This document shows, in pieces, positions 9,180-17,519 of a stretch of DNA of 64,000 nucleotides. A program made the translations under genes and the position numbers. This DNA comes from Phenylobacterium sp. (GTDB taxonomy: Bacteria > Pseudomonadota > Alphaproteobacteria > Caulobacterales > Caulobacteraceae): assembly GCA_020402745.1 (NCBI GenBank), contig JADBYZ010000001.1, positions 62,001-126,000 on the forward strand, given 5' to 3'. Under the pieces are notes generated by a model. That model saw only the letters and a list, made by a program, of their open reading frames with translations, had not been told where the DNA came from and ran no database searches. Numbering within the stretch: the stretch's first letter is position 1; each line of letters begins with the position of its first letter.

Positions 9180-10821
9180 TTTCGTCGATGTAGTCAGAAA
9201 AATCGAAGTCAAAATCCTCCACGCGTTGGAGGGCCAAGACCTTGGCCTGCGACTCGCGCTGACCTTTCACCTCGACGCAATGCCTGTGGTAGGCGGCGCC
9301 TGTGCCGGGTCGCAGTCGAACCAGGTGCGGCGGCGCCAACCTTCCACTACCCCGTTTTGCGGCATACTCGATGTTTAACTGCTGTAGTTTTTCATCAAAC
9401 GTCTTTGTACGGTCCGGTCCATCGAACGCTGTTTCAATGAAAACTCTATAGACAGCCGATTTTGTGTCAGCCAAAGCAATGTAAAAAACGGGAGGCGGCG
9501 CGAAGGCGGTCGCTACCGCTAAGTGAATCTGATCTTCTGAGAGCTTTTCGCCCACGATACTCGTAACGCCGCGTCCCTTTCGGACAAATTCGAGGGTTGG
9601 ACAGGCGCCGATGAAGCCAGTCACCCGCATGACATCGTTCATCTGATACCTGAGAAGCCCAGCCGCTGTGGTCACGATGATCTGGTACTCGGCGCCCTGC
9701 GCGAGTTCGTGAAGAAGCAGCGTCTCGCGTTCGCCTCGATCCCATGCCGCGTTCTCGACGAACTCGAAGAACACGTCGCCCAGCATCGGAAGTGCGAGAT
9801 TACTTCTCGCGTCGACAACGATCGTCCCCCGCAGTTCGCTTGCAATGTAACCGGCGTCGATCATGCCCGCGGCTTTGGGGAGTTGAGCCCGAACCGATGC
9901 AGCCGAATGAATACATCCGCCACCCAGCCAGGTGACCACAGCGCGCAGGTTCGGCCAAAGATCAGCAAGTGAAACTGCGTTGGCCTGTTCCAGGATCTTG
10001 GCGCCGTCCCTCGAAGGCCCCAGAAGCGGTTCTACCGCTGCACGCACCTCAGGCGACAGGCGATCTAAAGCATGAAACCCACCCTTCTCCAGGTCCTGGG
10101 TTATTCGAGCTCGTTGGGCCTCGATCACTGAGATCAGTCTGATAATCGTCGACGGGTTTGCCGCGGCAATGAGTGAGATATCCCGCGCTGCCAATGCGAG
10201 GCGAGCCGTCACAAGATACTTCAACTCGTAGTCTTCGATGCCGAACACTTCCGCCGGAACAACGTAGTTGGCCCGCAAAAGGTAGGGCATCGTTTCGTAA
10301 ATGAGGCCACTCGTCGACCCGGCCGGAACACCGTTTGACAACGCCTCCTCTCGCGCCGCGCCGCCGAAGCCAAGGATCCGGCCTCGAAACGCCCCATAAG
10401 CGGCGTGGGGCGGAAAGGCCATCGCCTGTTGGGCGGCTCGGAACTGCTTCAATGTGCTCCGGGTGACTGGAATGTGCTTCGGCTGCCCGGTCGTGCCGCT
10501 TGTCCGCGCGTACATCAAGGGGGGCTCGGGGGCGACCTCGAGCATCCCGGTCGCAATTTGTCGCTCTATGCCTGGACGGATGTCCTCATAGGTTTGAATG
10601 GGCACGGCACGGCGGAAGTCGTCAAAACTAAGGGCTTCTGAAACGCCGAAACGACGGCCCTGCGTCGTTTCCTTGCAAAGTCGCAAGATCGCTTTCAGGG
10701 CGTCGGATTGAGCCCTTGCTGGATCCGCTGCTTGTTTGAGGAGGTCTGCGTGTCGACGTCGGCCCATAGTCTCCATCGACGCCGCCAGAACAAACTGCGC
10801 GAGTTGGGAGCGAAGGCTCAT
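9169..10821 (-). CDS. GH3 auxin-responsive-promoter-family acyl-amido synthetase
   Basis: A 550-residue ANL-superfamily adenylating enzyme of the GH3 group. In plants GH3 enzymes adenylate a carboxylate (jasmonate, indole-acetate) and condense it with an amino acid; bacterial members are poorly characterised. All three nucleotide-binding motifs are intact: TSGTTGQPKHIP at 107-118, GYIASE at 324-329 (YxxSE type) and YQMNDV at 392-397 (YxxxDV type). There is no carrier-protein domain, so the product should be released directly, most likely as an N-acyl amino acid or other amide. It overlaps the desaturase gene by 4 bases (ATGA) and the enolase-like gene by 11. Codon use and base composition are unlike the core genes, which suggests transfer. 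Confidence 0.85.
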   Translation of the reverse strand: MSLRSQLAQFVLAASMETMGRRRHADLLKQAADPARAQSDALKAILRLCKETTQGRRFGVSEALSFDDFRRAVPIQTYEDIRPGIERQIATGMLEVAPEPPLMYARTSGTTGQPKHIPVTRSTLKQFRAAQQAMAFPPHAAYGAFRGRILGFGGAAREEALSNGVPAGSTSGLIYETMPYLLRANYVVPAEVFGIEDYELKYLVTARLALAARDISLIAAANPSTIIRLISVIEAQRARITQDLEKGGFHALDRLSPEVRAAVEPLLGPSRDGAKILEQANAVSLADLWPNLRAVVTWLGGGCIHSAASVRAQLPKAAGMIDAGYIASELRGTIVVDARSNLALPMLGDVFFEFVENAAWDRGERETLLLHELAQGAEYQIIVTTAAGLLRYQMNDVMRVTGFIGACPTLEFVRKGRGVTSIVGEKLSEDQIHLAVATAFAPPPVFYIALADTKSAVYRVFIETAFDGPDRTKTFDEKLQQLNIEYAAKRGSGRLAPPHLVRLRPGTGAAYHRHCVEVKGQRESQAKVLALQRVEDFDFDFSDYIDENAF

Positions 10822-11696
10822 GTCATGTCACGAGCGACCCGCCGAAACGGCGCGTACAACTGCCGCCAAAATCCGCTCGGATATTCAGGGTCAAGCAAAC
10901 CAAGGTTTTCAACCACGCGCGATTTCGGACGGAAATAAGTGCCGAAAACGAGATCCCACACCACGAAGCTATGTGCATAGTTGTTGTTGGATTCCGATAT
11001 CATGCGTGAATGATGCCATCTGTGCACTTCTGGCCCACTGAAAACATAGTTTAGCGGGCCAAGTCGAAGGTCAGCATTCGAGTGTTGAAACAGTCCACTT
11101 ATGGCGTAGAAGACAAAATAGAAAGCGAGCACGTCTGGGGTTATGCCAATGATAACAAACGGAAGCGTATCGCAGCAAAACTGCAGAGATTTCTCGATCG
11201 GATGAAAACGGAATACATTGGTCGAGTAGAGTTTATCTGGGTGATGGTGAACTTCATGCAACCGCCAAAGGGGCTCCCATGTGTGTGCGCCTCTGTGGAG
11301 CCAATATCTGAAGAAGTCTCCTAAAATCACCTTGAGCGCCAATTGAACGAGTATTGGCCAATGTGTAGGCCAGATCGAAAAGGGATTAGTATGGTGCGCT
11401 AGGAATGTCGAAAGTCCAAACGCGACCATCCAGGCCATAGCGAAAGGCACAGTCACCTGCACTGCGACCATGAAAAGACTGTCTTCCAGATAATCGCTTC
11501 CGTTCGCTGTCCACGCTCGGCGAAACGGTATGATCCGTTCAATCAGGAGAACGATTGGGCCGACGATGGCGACAGTTGCGAAGGGCGCCCAGGTCAGGGC
11601 GGCGCCAGCGTCCAACAGCCCCATCAGCGTGAGAAGCGCAGTCGCCATCACCAAGGGATAGGCCAGAACGCTGACGAGGCGGCGTAACCCGCTCAC
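10818..11696 (-). CDS. sterol desaturase/fatty acid hydroxylase superfamily protein
   Basis: Integral membrane non-haem di-iron enzyme of 292 residues. The His clusters of the superfamily are present: HRGAH (134-138), HEVHHH (147-152) and HRWHH (225-229), with further His at 205 and 242. At least four hydrophobic helices precede and separate the clusters. Family members hydroxylate or desaturate fatty acyl chains, sterols, carotenoids or amino-lipids (for example OlsE acting on ornithine lipids). It overlaps both neighbours by ATGA, so it is made together with the GH3 enzyme and a small membrane protein. A lipid or acyl-amino-acid substrate is therefore an inference, not shown. Confidence 0.85.
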   Translation of the reverse strand: MSGLRRLVSVLAYPLVMATALLTLMGLLDAGAALTWAPFATVAIVGPIVLLIERIIPFRRAWTANGSDYLEDSLFMVAVQVTVPFAMAWMVAFGLSTFLAHHTNPFSIWPTHWPILVQLALKVILGDFFRYWLHRGAHTWEPLWRLHEVHHHPDKLYSTNVFRFHPIEKSLQFCCDTLPFVIIGITPDVLAFYFVFYAISGLFQHSNADLRLGPLNYVFSGPEVHRWHHSRMISESNNNYAHSFVVWDLVFGTYFRPKSRVVENLGLLDPEYPSGFWRQLYAPFRRVARDMT

Positions 11697-12175
11697 GCCT
11701 CTTCACCCGTGATGTTGCTCAGGTAGTAGTGCGCCGCAGTCACTATCATCGCAGCTAGAACGATGTGAAAAACTCCCGGCAGATGCGCCGACAGAAACGG
11801 GTTCTGCCTGGCGAACGTCAACCCCGCTACAACCCGCGCGACCGAACCGGCAAAATAGAGACCGCCAATCCAGGCCAAGCCAATGCCGAGGCGTCGGTCT
11901 CGTTTGATCTGTCCTATCCACAGCCCCCGAATGAACCAGGCTGAAAAGACGATTATGGCGATTTGGAATGCGAGTAACAGCTCGTAGGGCAAGGTGCCCG
12001 AATGCCAAGCTTCGAAGGAGGGCAATATCGGCGTCGGCGCAAACAGCTGGACGAGTTGAGCCACGACACGAAAAACAAACAACCCAAGCAGCACCATGAT
12101 GAAAATCGCGTGCACCCGAGACTGTCTGGCCAATTCCGCCAAAATCACGTCCTCCGAAATGGTGCGTGGGATCAA
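11693..12175 (-). CDS. four-helix integral membrane protein of unknown function
   Basis: A 160-residue protein with four hydrophobic segments (about residues 22-45, 63-88, 96-117 and 131-152) and short charged loops such as GQIKRDRRLG. I do not recognise the family. Both ends overlap neighbouring genes by 4 bases (ATGA), so it belongs functionally to the operon. It could be a membrane partner or anchor for the di-iron enzyme, or a transporter component; the sequence does not decide. Confidence 0.7.
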   Translation of the reverse strand: MIPRTISEDVILAELARQSRVHAIFIMVLLGLFVFRVVAQLVQLFAPTPILPSFEAWHSGTLPYELLLAFQIAIIVFSAWFIRGLWIGQIKRDRRLGIGLAWIGGLYFAGSVARVVAGLTFARQNPFLSAHLPGVFHIVLAAMIVTAAHYYLSNITGEEA

Positions 12176-13944
12176 CGTAATCCCCCCATATTAGTACCCG
12201 CTTTCGGTATCTCCGGAAGAAGAATGTGGGACGCTGCGTCGACGCTGCGCGCCACTTTCTGGTGAGCTATCGCGAACCGCGTCGCAGTCGCTGGGCTTTC
12301 ACCCGTGTTTGGATTGCGGTCAAACCGGGGAAAATTGCTGCTTGAGATGTCAAGCCGAAGCTTGGAACCCGCCTCCAGAATGATGCTCGTAGCTCCCAGA
12401 TCGATTTCGATGGGAGTCCGCTCTCCCGGTGTGAAGGCTCTGCGAATGATCCCATCACCAAGGTTGAAGGCCTCTCCCTTCGGAGTGATGAATGACAGTT
12501 TCGCCGTAAAATCCGTGCTCGGCACGTCGGTTGTCACCCAGATCCTGGCCTTGAGCGGTCCCGTGATTTCCAAGGGGCCGGACAATGGAGGCGTCACATA
12601 ATTGAGGACGTCCGCTCGGGCGCCCACTGGATCCTGCAGCGCCACGCCCGCTCTTGGACCGATCATGGCCCCTCCGCGCGTCGGCGTGGGCGTTCTGGGA
12701 TCGTATGTGAACTTGTCTTCGGCAGCGTCGATGTCCGGCGCAGCCTTGCCGAGGCGGCCGTTGGCCTGCAGGTACAGAGGCGTATAGCGCGTCCGCGCCA
12801 GGGGCCATTCCTGCTCGTCTCGCCAAAGGTTCGGCCCCATAACGTAAAGGCGAACGCGGGGCTGAGGCGTGGGGCGCTGGCCGACGCCAAGTACCTGATC
12901 GTACCAGGTGATCACCTGTTCGACGCTCGCCCGCCGATAGAGGACCGGCTTGGCTTGCCCGGGCCAGTCAATCTCGCGGGCGTGAGAAAAGGGCCCGATC
13001 ACGAGGCGCGTGTCTCTTGCGTCCTTGTTCTGCGACAAGGCCTCGTAGTCGCGCAGCATGCCCGGAAGGAATGGGTCATACCATCCTCCCAGCAACAGAG
13101 CCGGCGCCTTAGCGGTCGTTGCGCGTTCATTGCCGTCGATTGCGAGCCAATAGGAGGACCCAGGCGCCGATGTGAGCCATTGATCGAAGAAATCGACGTT
13201 AGAGCGCGCCACGTCATCGGCCCGACTGACTGGCAAGGCGCGCTCACCTCGATCCAAAGCCCTGAGATCGACGTCCTGGTCGCGGGGCCCTGCACTGTTG
13301 AGGGCCCAATAGAGACTGCTTTCCAAAGCAAAGGCGCCGCCGGGGTGGAAAAAGTCCTGAAACCGGCTGGAAGAGATCTGAATAGCGAAGGCACCGACGC
13401 CCGGGTCGGTACGATCCGCAATCGCCCATTGTGTATGCCCAAACGCCGAGCCACCCCACATCGCCAAGCGACCATCCCACCAAGACTGACGGGCAAGCCA
13501 AGCCAAGGTGTCGAGACCATCGTCGCGTTCATGCACCATCGGCGTGAACTCACCCTCTGAGCGGTAACGTCCACGGGTCCCTTGCACCACGACCACATAC
13601 CCGCGTTTCGCCCAGAAGCGGCTTATCACGTCAGATCTGATCCGGTTCCAAAGCGTATCCGTGAATGGAATGCGAGACAGGATGGTCGGCGCTTTGACGA
13701 GGCCAATCGGGCGATGAATGTCAGCGCGCAAAACGACGCCGTCACGGGTTGTCATGGCGACCCCGCGCTGGGTCGACACGGCATACTGAGCCGGCCTCGT
13801 CGTCGCCGTCGGCAGAAACGCGACATCAGCCACGGCGTCGATCAGTGGCGCCTCGAACACCCATAGAAGGCCGACGAAAACGGCGGCCAAACCAACGGCT
13901 CGCAGCATGAGGGTGCGGCCCCATCTAGACACTTTGGCAGTCAT
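12172..13944 (-). CDS. CocE/NonD family (S15-type) serine hydrolase, membrane-anchored or exported
   Basis: First gene of the island operon, 590 residues from the ATG at 13944 (a start 48 bases further upstream is possible). Residues 9-30 form an uncleaved-looking hydrophobic N-terminal segment, so the enzyme probably acts at or outside the inner membrane. The alpha/beta-hydrolase core has TTRDGVVLRADIHRP, GTRGRYRSEG and the nucleophile elbow WGGSAFG with Ser166; a C-terminal jelly-roll domain typical of X-Pro peptidases, cocaine esterase and alpha-amino-acid ester hydrolases follows from about residue 370. These enzymes cleave acyl or amide bonds of amino-acid derivatives. It overlaps the next gene by ATGA. 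Upstream bases to 14055 hold no other gene. Confidence 0.85.
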   Translation of the reverse strand: MTAKVSRWGRTLMLRAVGLAAVFVGLLWVFEAPLIDAVADVAFLPTATTRPAQYAVSTQRGVAMTTRDGVVLRADIHRPIGLVKAPTILSRIPFTDTLWNRIRSDVISRFWAKRGYVVVVQGTRGRYRSEGEFTPMVHERDDGLDTLAWLARQSWWDGRLAMWGGSAFGHTQWAIADRTDPGVGAFAIQISSSRFQDFFHPGGAFALESSLYWALNSAGPRDQDVDLRALDRGERALPVSRADDVARSNVDFFDQWLTSAPGSSYWLAIDGNERATTAKAPALLLGGWYDPFLPGMLRDYEALSQNKDARDTRLVIGPFSHAREIDWPGQAKPVLYRRASVEQVITWYDQVLGVGQRPTPQPRVRLYVMGPNLWRDEQEWPLARTRYTPLYLQANGRLGKAAPDIDAAEDKFTYDPRTPTPTRGGAMIGPRAGVALQDPVGARADVLNYVTPPLSGPLEITGPLKARIWVTTDVPSTDFTAKLSFITPKGEAFNLGDGIIRRAFTPGERTPIEIDLGATSIILEAGSKLRLDISSSNFPRFDRNPNTGESPATATRFAIAHQKVARSVDAASHILLPEIPKAGTNMGGLR

Positions 13945-14259
13945 CAGGCGCTCACCGAATTGAACATCTTCACAATCGGAGAATGTCCCCAACTAGACGC
14001 TACATCCAAGTCATTCCCGGATCTCGGCGAACCTGGTCGCCTGCGGGTTCGGACGTGACCCCCTCAACCTTCTTCTGGAATGATTTGAGCCCGACCCATG
14101 AAGGGGGATGGGCGGATGAAGCGATCGAGGTTCACGGAATAGCAGATCATTGGGATCCTGCGCGGCAAGGGTCTCAGATGTCATGAGCCTAGACAACGAC
14201 TTGCCAGAGCGGGGCCTTTCACTGACCTTCCTCCCAACAGAAAAAGAGGGGGAGGGGGC
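13945..14259. other. gene-free junction between island operon and CoA-transferase
   Basis: This stretch should hold the promoter of the leftward island operon and of the rightward CoA-transferase gene. Its middle is the second IS3-family relic (listed separately). No tRNA or attachment-site-like repeat was found. A purine-rich run GAGGGGGAGGGGG lies directly before the CoA-transferase ATG and probably contains its ribosome-binding site. Confidence 0.45.
14056..14170 (+). mobile_element. second IS3-family left-end relic with orfA start and nonsense codon
   Basis: It begins with TGACCCCCTCAA, as expected for an IS3-family left terminal repeat. The ATG at 14116 opens MKRSRFTE, then a TAG at 14140-14142, then QIIGILRGK in the same frame, so this is the OrfA N-terminus with an in-frame stop. 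Similarity fades after about codon 18. It has the same orientation as the relic at 7852 but differs clearly from it, so the two come from related, not identical, elements. It marks the right border of the low-G+C island. Confidence 0.65.
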
Positions 14260-16545
14260 ATGTCTGCCTATCGGGGCGTGCGCATCGCCGACTTTACGCA
14301 GGGCGTCGCCGGGCCGATGGCCTGCATGCTGCTGGGCGACTTTGAGGCCGACATCGTCAAGATCGAGCCGCCCGGCGGCGACCGGCTGAAGGACCATCCC
14401 GGCTATCCGGCCTGGAACCGGAACAAGACCCTCGTGACCCTCGACCTCGCGGACCCGGCCGATCTGGCGCGGGCGCGGGACCTGGCCCGGGCTGCGGACA
14501 TCGCCGTCTTCGACCATCCGCCCGGGGACCTTGAGGCCCTGGGCCTGGACGCCGCCAGCCTGCGGCAGGGCGCCCTCCACCTGATTCACGTCTGGATGCC
14601 GCCCTACGGGACCCGGGGCCGTTGGAGCCGCATGCCTCCGCGCCACAGCCTGCTGGCGGCGGCCTCCGGCATCGCCTTCCGGCAGGGCGCCTACGGGGAC
14701 AGCCCCATCCACCTGATCCTGCCCATCGGCTGGTACGGCCAGGCGGTGATGGCGGCGGGGGCCATGGGCGCGGCCCTCTACGAGCGCGGCGCCTCGGGGC
14801 AGGGGCAGGCCGTGACGGTCAGCGGCCTGCATGGCGTGTCCGAGGTGGGCGGCGTGGTCATGGTCCTCGACCAGCCCCGCCTGCCGCGCGGCCTGCCCCA
14901 GGGGGCCTCGCCAACCTATCGCCTCTACCAGTGCGGAGACGGCGAGTGGTTCTTCCTGGCCACCCTTTTCATCCCCTTCTTCCGAAAGGCCATCGACGCC
15001 CTGGGCCTCGGCGCCCACTGGGAGACCCTGGTCCTCAACCCCGCCCTCGCCATCGACGTCCTTGAGGAGGTGTTCCGGAGCCAGCCGCGCCGGCACTGGC
15101 TGGGCCTCCTCGCCGACGCAGGAGTGCCCTGTGCGCCCGTCGGCAATCGCACCGACTGGTTCGCCGGTGAGGCCGTCCGCCATGCCGGGCTCAGGCTCGA
15201 GTTTGACGATCCGGTACGGGGTCGCGTCGCCATGCCGGGGCCGCCGGTGCGCCTCTCGGCCACCCCGGCCTCCGCCCGCAGCCTGCCCAGAGCAGGCCCG
15301 CTGCCGGCCTGGACGCCGCCATCATCCGCCGCTGCGGGACCAGGGTTGAGCCGGCCCCTGGAGGGCGTGAAGGTCCTCGATATGGGCTCTGTCATCGCCG
15401 GCGCCCTGGCCGGCGCCGTCCTGGCCAATCTCGGCGCCGAGGTCATCAAGATCGAGTCCCCTGAGGGCGATCCCTTCCGCTCCGACGGCGGGCCCTTCCT
15501 GGCCTGCAACCGGGGCAAGCGCGGGCTGGGGATCGACCTCAAACAGCCGGGCGCGAAGGAGATGTTCCTCGACCTCGTCCGCCAGTCGGACGTGGTGCTC
15601 GACAATTACCGCTTCGGTGTGCGCAAGCGGCTTGGCGTCGACTATGAGGCCCTGCGGCAGGTCAATCCGCGGATCATCAGCTGCTCGGTCAACGCCTATG
15701 GCGACGTCGGGCCGCGGGCGCCCCTGCCAGGCTTCGATCCGCTGCTCCAGGCTGAGGGCGGCATGATGGCGGCCCAGGGCGGTGCGGCCGAGCCCGTGCT
15801 GCATACCATCGCCGTCAACGACGTGGCCACCGCCGGCGTTGTGGCCTTCGGCATCATCTCGGCCCTCAACGCCCGTCGCCGGACGGGGGAGGGGCAGGAA
15901 GTCGTGACCAGCCTGATGGCGCAGAGCCTGACCTTCCAGCTGGACGAGGTCGTCACCTGGGAGGGCCGTCCGCCGGCGCCCTCCGGCGGGGTCGACTGCG
16001 TGGGGCTCAGTCCGGTCCACCGCTACTATGAGTGCCAGGACGGCTGGCTCGCCGTGGCCGCCGAGACGGTCGCCGAAGCGGAGGCCCTGCTGACGGTGAT
16101 GGAGACCCCTGCGGACCCTGCAGACGCCCTGTCGGCGCCCCCAGCGGGGCCCCTCGCCGGGAGGCTGGCGGCCACCCTGGCAGGCCGCACCCGGGGCGGT
16201 GTCCTGGACGCCCTGGAGGCGGCCGGTGTTCCCTGCGCCCCCTGCGTTCGCGGGTACGAGGCTTACGAGGACGCCTGGCTGGCGGAGAACGGCGTCTATG
16301 TCGCCTGGCGCCATGCGAGGCTCGGCGAGGCGGTGGGCGTTCGAAGCTATGCAGACTTCGACCGGACCCCCGGCGGCTTCCGGCATCCCGTTCCCGACGC
16401 AGGCGAGCACACTCGTCAGGTCCTGGCCGAGTTCGGGCTAGCGCCAGAGCGGATTGAGGCCCTGCTGGCGGTGGGGGCGGTGTTCGAGCCGGCTGCGGCG
16501 CGCAGCCACCTGAGGGACGGCGGGGCGGCCCTGTTCACCCAGTGA
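14260..16545 (+). CDS. tandem-fused CaiB/BaiF (family III) CoA-transferase
   Basis: Family III CoA-transferases move CoA between acyl groups through an aspartyl-CoA anhydride and normally work as interlocked dimers of about 400 residues. Here two family domains are fused in 761 residues: the first opens with YRGVRIADFTQGVAGPMACM, the second at about residue 360 with LEGVKVLDMGSVIAGALAGA. The second half keeps the catalytic Asp (D493 in GFDPLLQAEGG). In the first half the matching place reads PPRHSLLAAASG, with His129-Ser130 in place of the Asp, so that half is probably structural only. The neighbour downstream is methylmalonyl-CoA epimerase, which fits acyl-CoA metabolism; the substrate is unknown. 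Confidence 0.85.
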   Translation: MSAYRGVRIADFTQGVAGPMACMLLGDFEADIVKIEPPGGDRLKDHPGYPAWNRNKTLVTLDLADPADLARARDLARAADIAVFDHPPGDLEALGLDAASLRQGALHLIHVWMPPYGTRGRWSRMPPRHSLLAAASGIAFRQGAYGDSPIHLILPIGWYGQAVMAAGAMGAALYERGASGQGQAVTVSGLHGVSEVGGVVMVLDQPRLPRGLPQGASPTYRLYQCGDGEWFFLATLFIPFFRKAIDALGLGAHWETLVLNPALAIDVLEEVFRSQPRRHWLGLLADAGVPCAPVGNRTDWFAGEAVRHAGLRLEFDDPVRGRVAMPGPPVRLSATPASARSLPRAGPLPAWTPPSSAAAGPGLSRPLEGVKVLDMGSVIAGALAGAVLANLGAEVIKIESPEGDPFRSDGGPFLACNRGKRGLGIDLKQPGAKEMFLDLVRQSDVVLDNYRFGVRKRLGVDYEALRQVNPRIISCSVNAYGDVGPRAPLPGFDPLLQAEGGMMAAQGGAAEPVLHTIAVNDVATAGVVAFGIISALNARRRTGEGQEVVTSLMAQSLTFQLDEVVTWEGRPPAPSGGVDCVGLSPVHRYYECQDGWLAVAAETVAEAEALLTVMETPADPADALSAPPAGPLAGRLAATLAGRTRGGVLDALEAAGVPCAPCVRGYEAYEDAWLAENGVYVAWRHARLGEAVGVRSYADFDRTPGGFRHPVPDAGEHTRQVLAEFGLAPERIEALLAVGAVFEPAAARSHLRDGGAALFTQ

Positions 16546-16593
16546 CCCCGGGTCATGGATGACGCCGGCCGGCTGGCGTTGTATGCATCGGGG

Positions 16594-17019
16594 ATGATCG
16601 GAAGATTGAACCATGTCGGGGTCGCCACCCCCTCCATCGCCGAGTCCGTGAAGCTCTATCGCGACGTCCTCGGCGCCACGCAGATCTCGGCGGTCAAGGC
16701 CATGCCGGAGCAGGGCGTCAACGTCTGCTTCGTCGACCTGCCCAACAGCCAGATCGAGCTGATCGAACCCCTCGGCGAAGCCTCGCCCCTTCACGGGTTC
16801 CTGGCGAAGAACCCGGCCGGCGGCCAGCACCATGTCTGCTTCGAGGTTGAGGACATCCTGGCGGCCCGCGATGACATGGCCGCCAAGGGCGCCACCGTTC
16901 TGAACAATGGCGTCCCGCGGATCGGCGCCCATGGTACGCCGGTGATCTTCGTCCACCCCCGGAACATGGGCGGCGTCCTTGTCGAGCTCATGCAGACCCC
17001 AAAAGGTGAGCACTCGTGA
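16594..17019 (+). CDS. mce: methylmalonyl-CoA epimerase
   Basis: Interconverts (R)- and (S)-methylmalonyl-CoA in propionate and branched-chain breakdown, ahead of the B12-dependent mutase. The 141-residue protein is a vicinal-oxygen-chelate fold with two beta-alpha-beta-beta-beta units; metal-ligand candidates are H7 (NHVGVAT), H79/H80 (GGQHHVCFEV) and E131 (VLVELMQ). I chose the ATG at 16594 because homologues start directly before LNHVGVA; an in-frame start at 16555 would add 13 unlikely residues. The stop overlaps the GTG start of the next gene. Confidence 0.93.
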   Translation: MIGRLNHVGVATPSIAESVKLYRDVLGATQISAVKAMPEQGVNVCFVDLPNSQIELIEPLGEASPLHGFLAKNPAGGQHHVCFEVEDILAARDDMAAKGATVLNNGVPRIGAHGTPVIFVHPRNMGGVLVELMQTPKGEHS

Positions 17020-17276
17020 ACCTCTTCACCGGCATCGCCATCTACCTCACCCTCTGGTGGACCGTCCTGTTCGCCGTCCTGCCCCTGGGCTCCCAGTCCC
17101 ACGCTGAGGCAGGGATCAAGCCGCCGGCCGGCGGCGATCCGGCCTCGCCTGTCAATCCGCGCCTGAAGGAGAAGTTTCTCCTGACGACGGCGGTCTCCGC
17201 AGTCCTCTTCATCCTCCTCTTCCTGGTGATTCATTTCGAGCTCATCCCGATCACCCCCCTGCGTCGGGTCAGCTGA
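17016..17276 (+). CDS. DUF1467-like two-helix membrane protein
   Basis: An 86-residue protein with two hydrophobic helices (about residues 4-24 and 56-78) joined by a Pro/Gly-rich loop, the pattern of the DUF1467 family found next to methylmalonyl-CoA epimerase in many alphaproteobacteria. The GTG start overlaps the mce stop (GTGA), so translation is coupled. No function is known. In many relatives prolyl-tRNA synthetase follows at this place; here it does not. Confidence 0.8.
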   Translation: MNLFTGIAIYLTLWWTVLFAVLPLGSQSHAEAGIKPPAGGDPASPVNPRLKEKFLLTTAVSAVLFILLFLVIHFELIPITPLRRVS

Positions 17277-17438
17277 GGCCAGCGCCGCCCAATCGCCGGG
17301 CGCCACAGGGACCGTCCGCCCACGAACCGGGCGCCCCACACGCACAGTCGGCTCGGACGCAGGAAGTCCGGGACGGGGCCCAAGAAAGCCGGCTTGCTCG
17401 GTCCGCTGGCCTTAGTCGGCGTGTTCCCCGAGATGGAG

Positions 17439-17470
17439 AAGGCCGCCCAGCTCCCGGGCGGCCTTCTTTT
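17439..17470 (+). terminator. intrinsic terminator before lolC
   Basis: Perfect 10-bp stem AAGGCCGCCC / GGGCGGCCTT with loop AGCTCCC, followed by CTTTT. It closes the transcript of the CoA-transferase/mce/DUF1467 genes and separates it from lolC. The preceding 17277-17438 has no gene that I can support. Confidence 0.8.
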
Positions 17471-17519
17471 CGCCCGCGAACCGGGGCATAGCGTTCGGGT
17501 CCCACCCTAGTCCGAGCCC

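Noticed and set aside
7852..14170. A complete composite transposon
   Set aside because: The two IS relics differ from each other and both lack integrase genes and right ends, so only decayed traces are shown.
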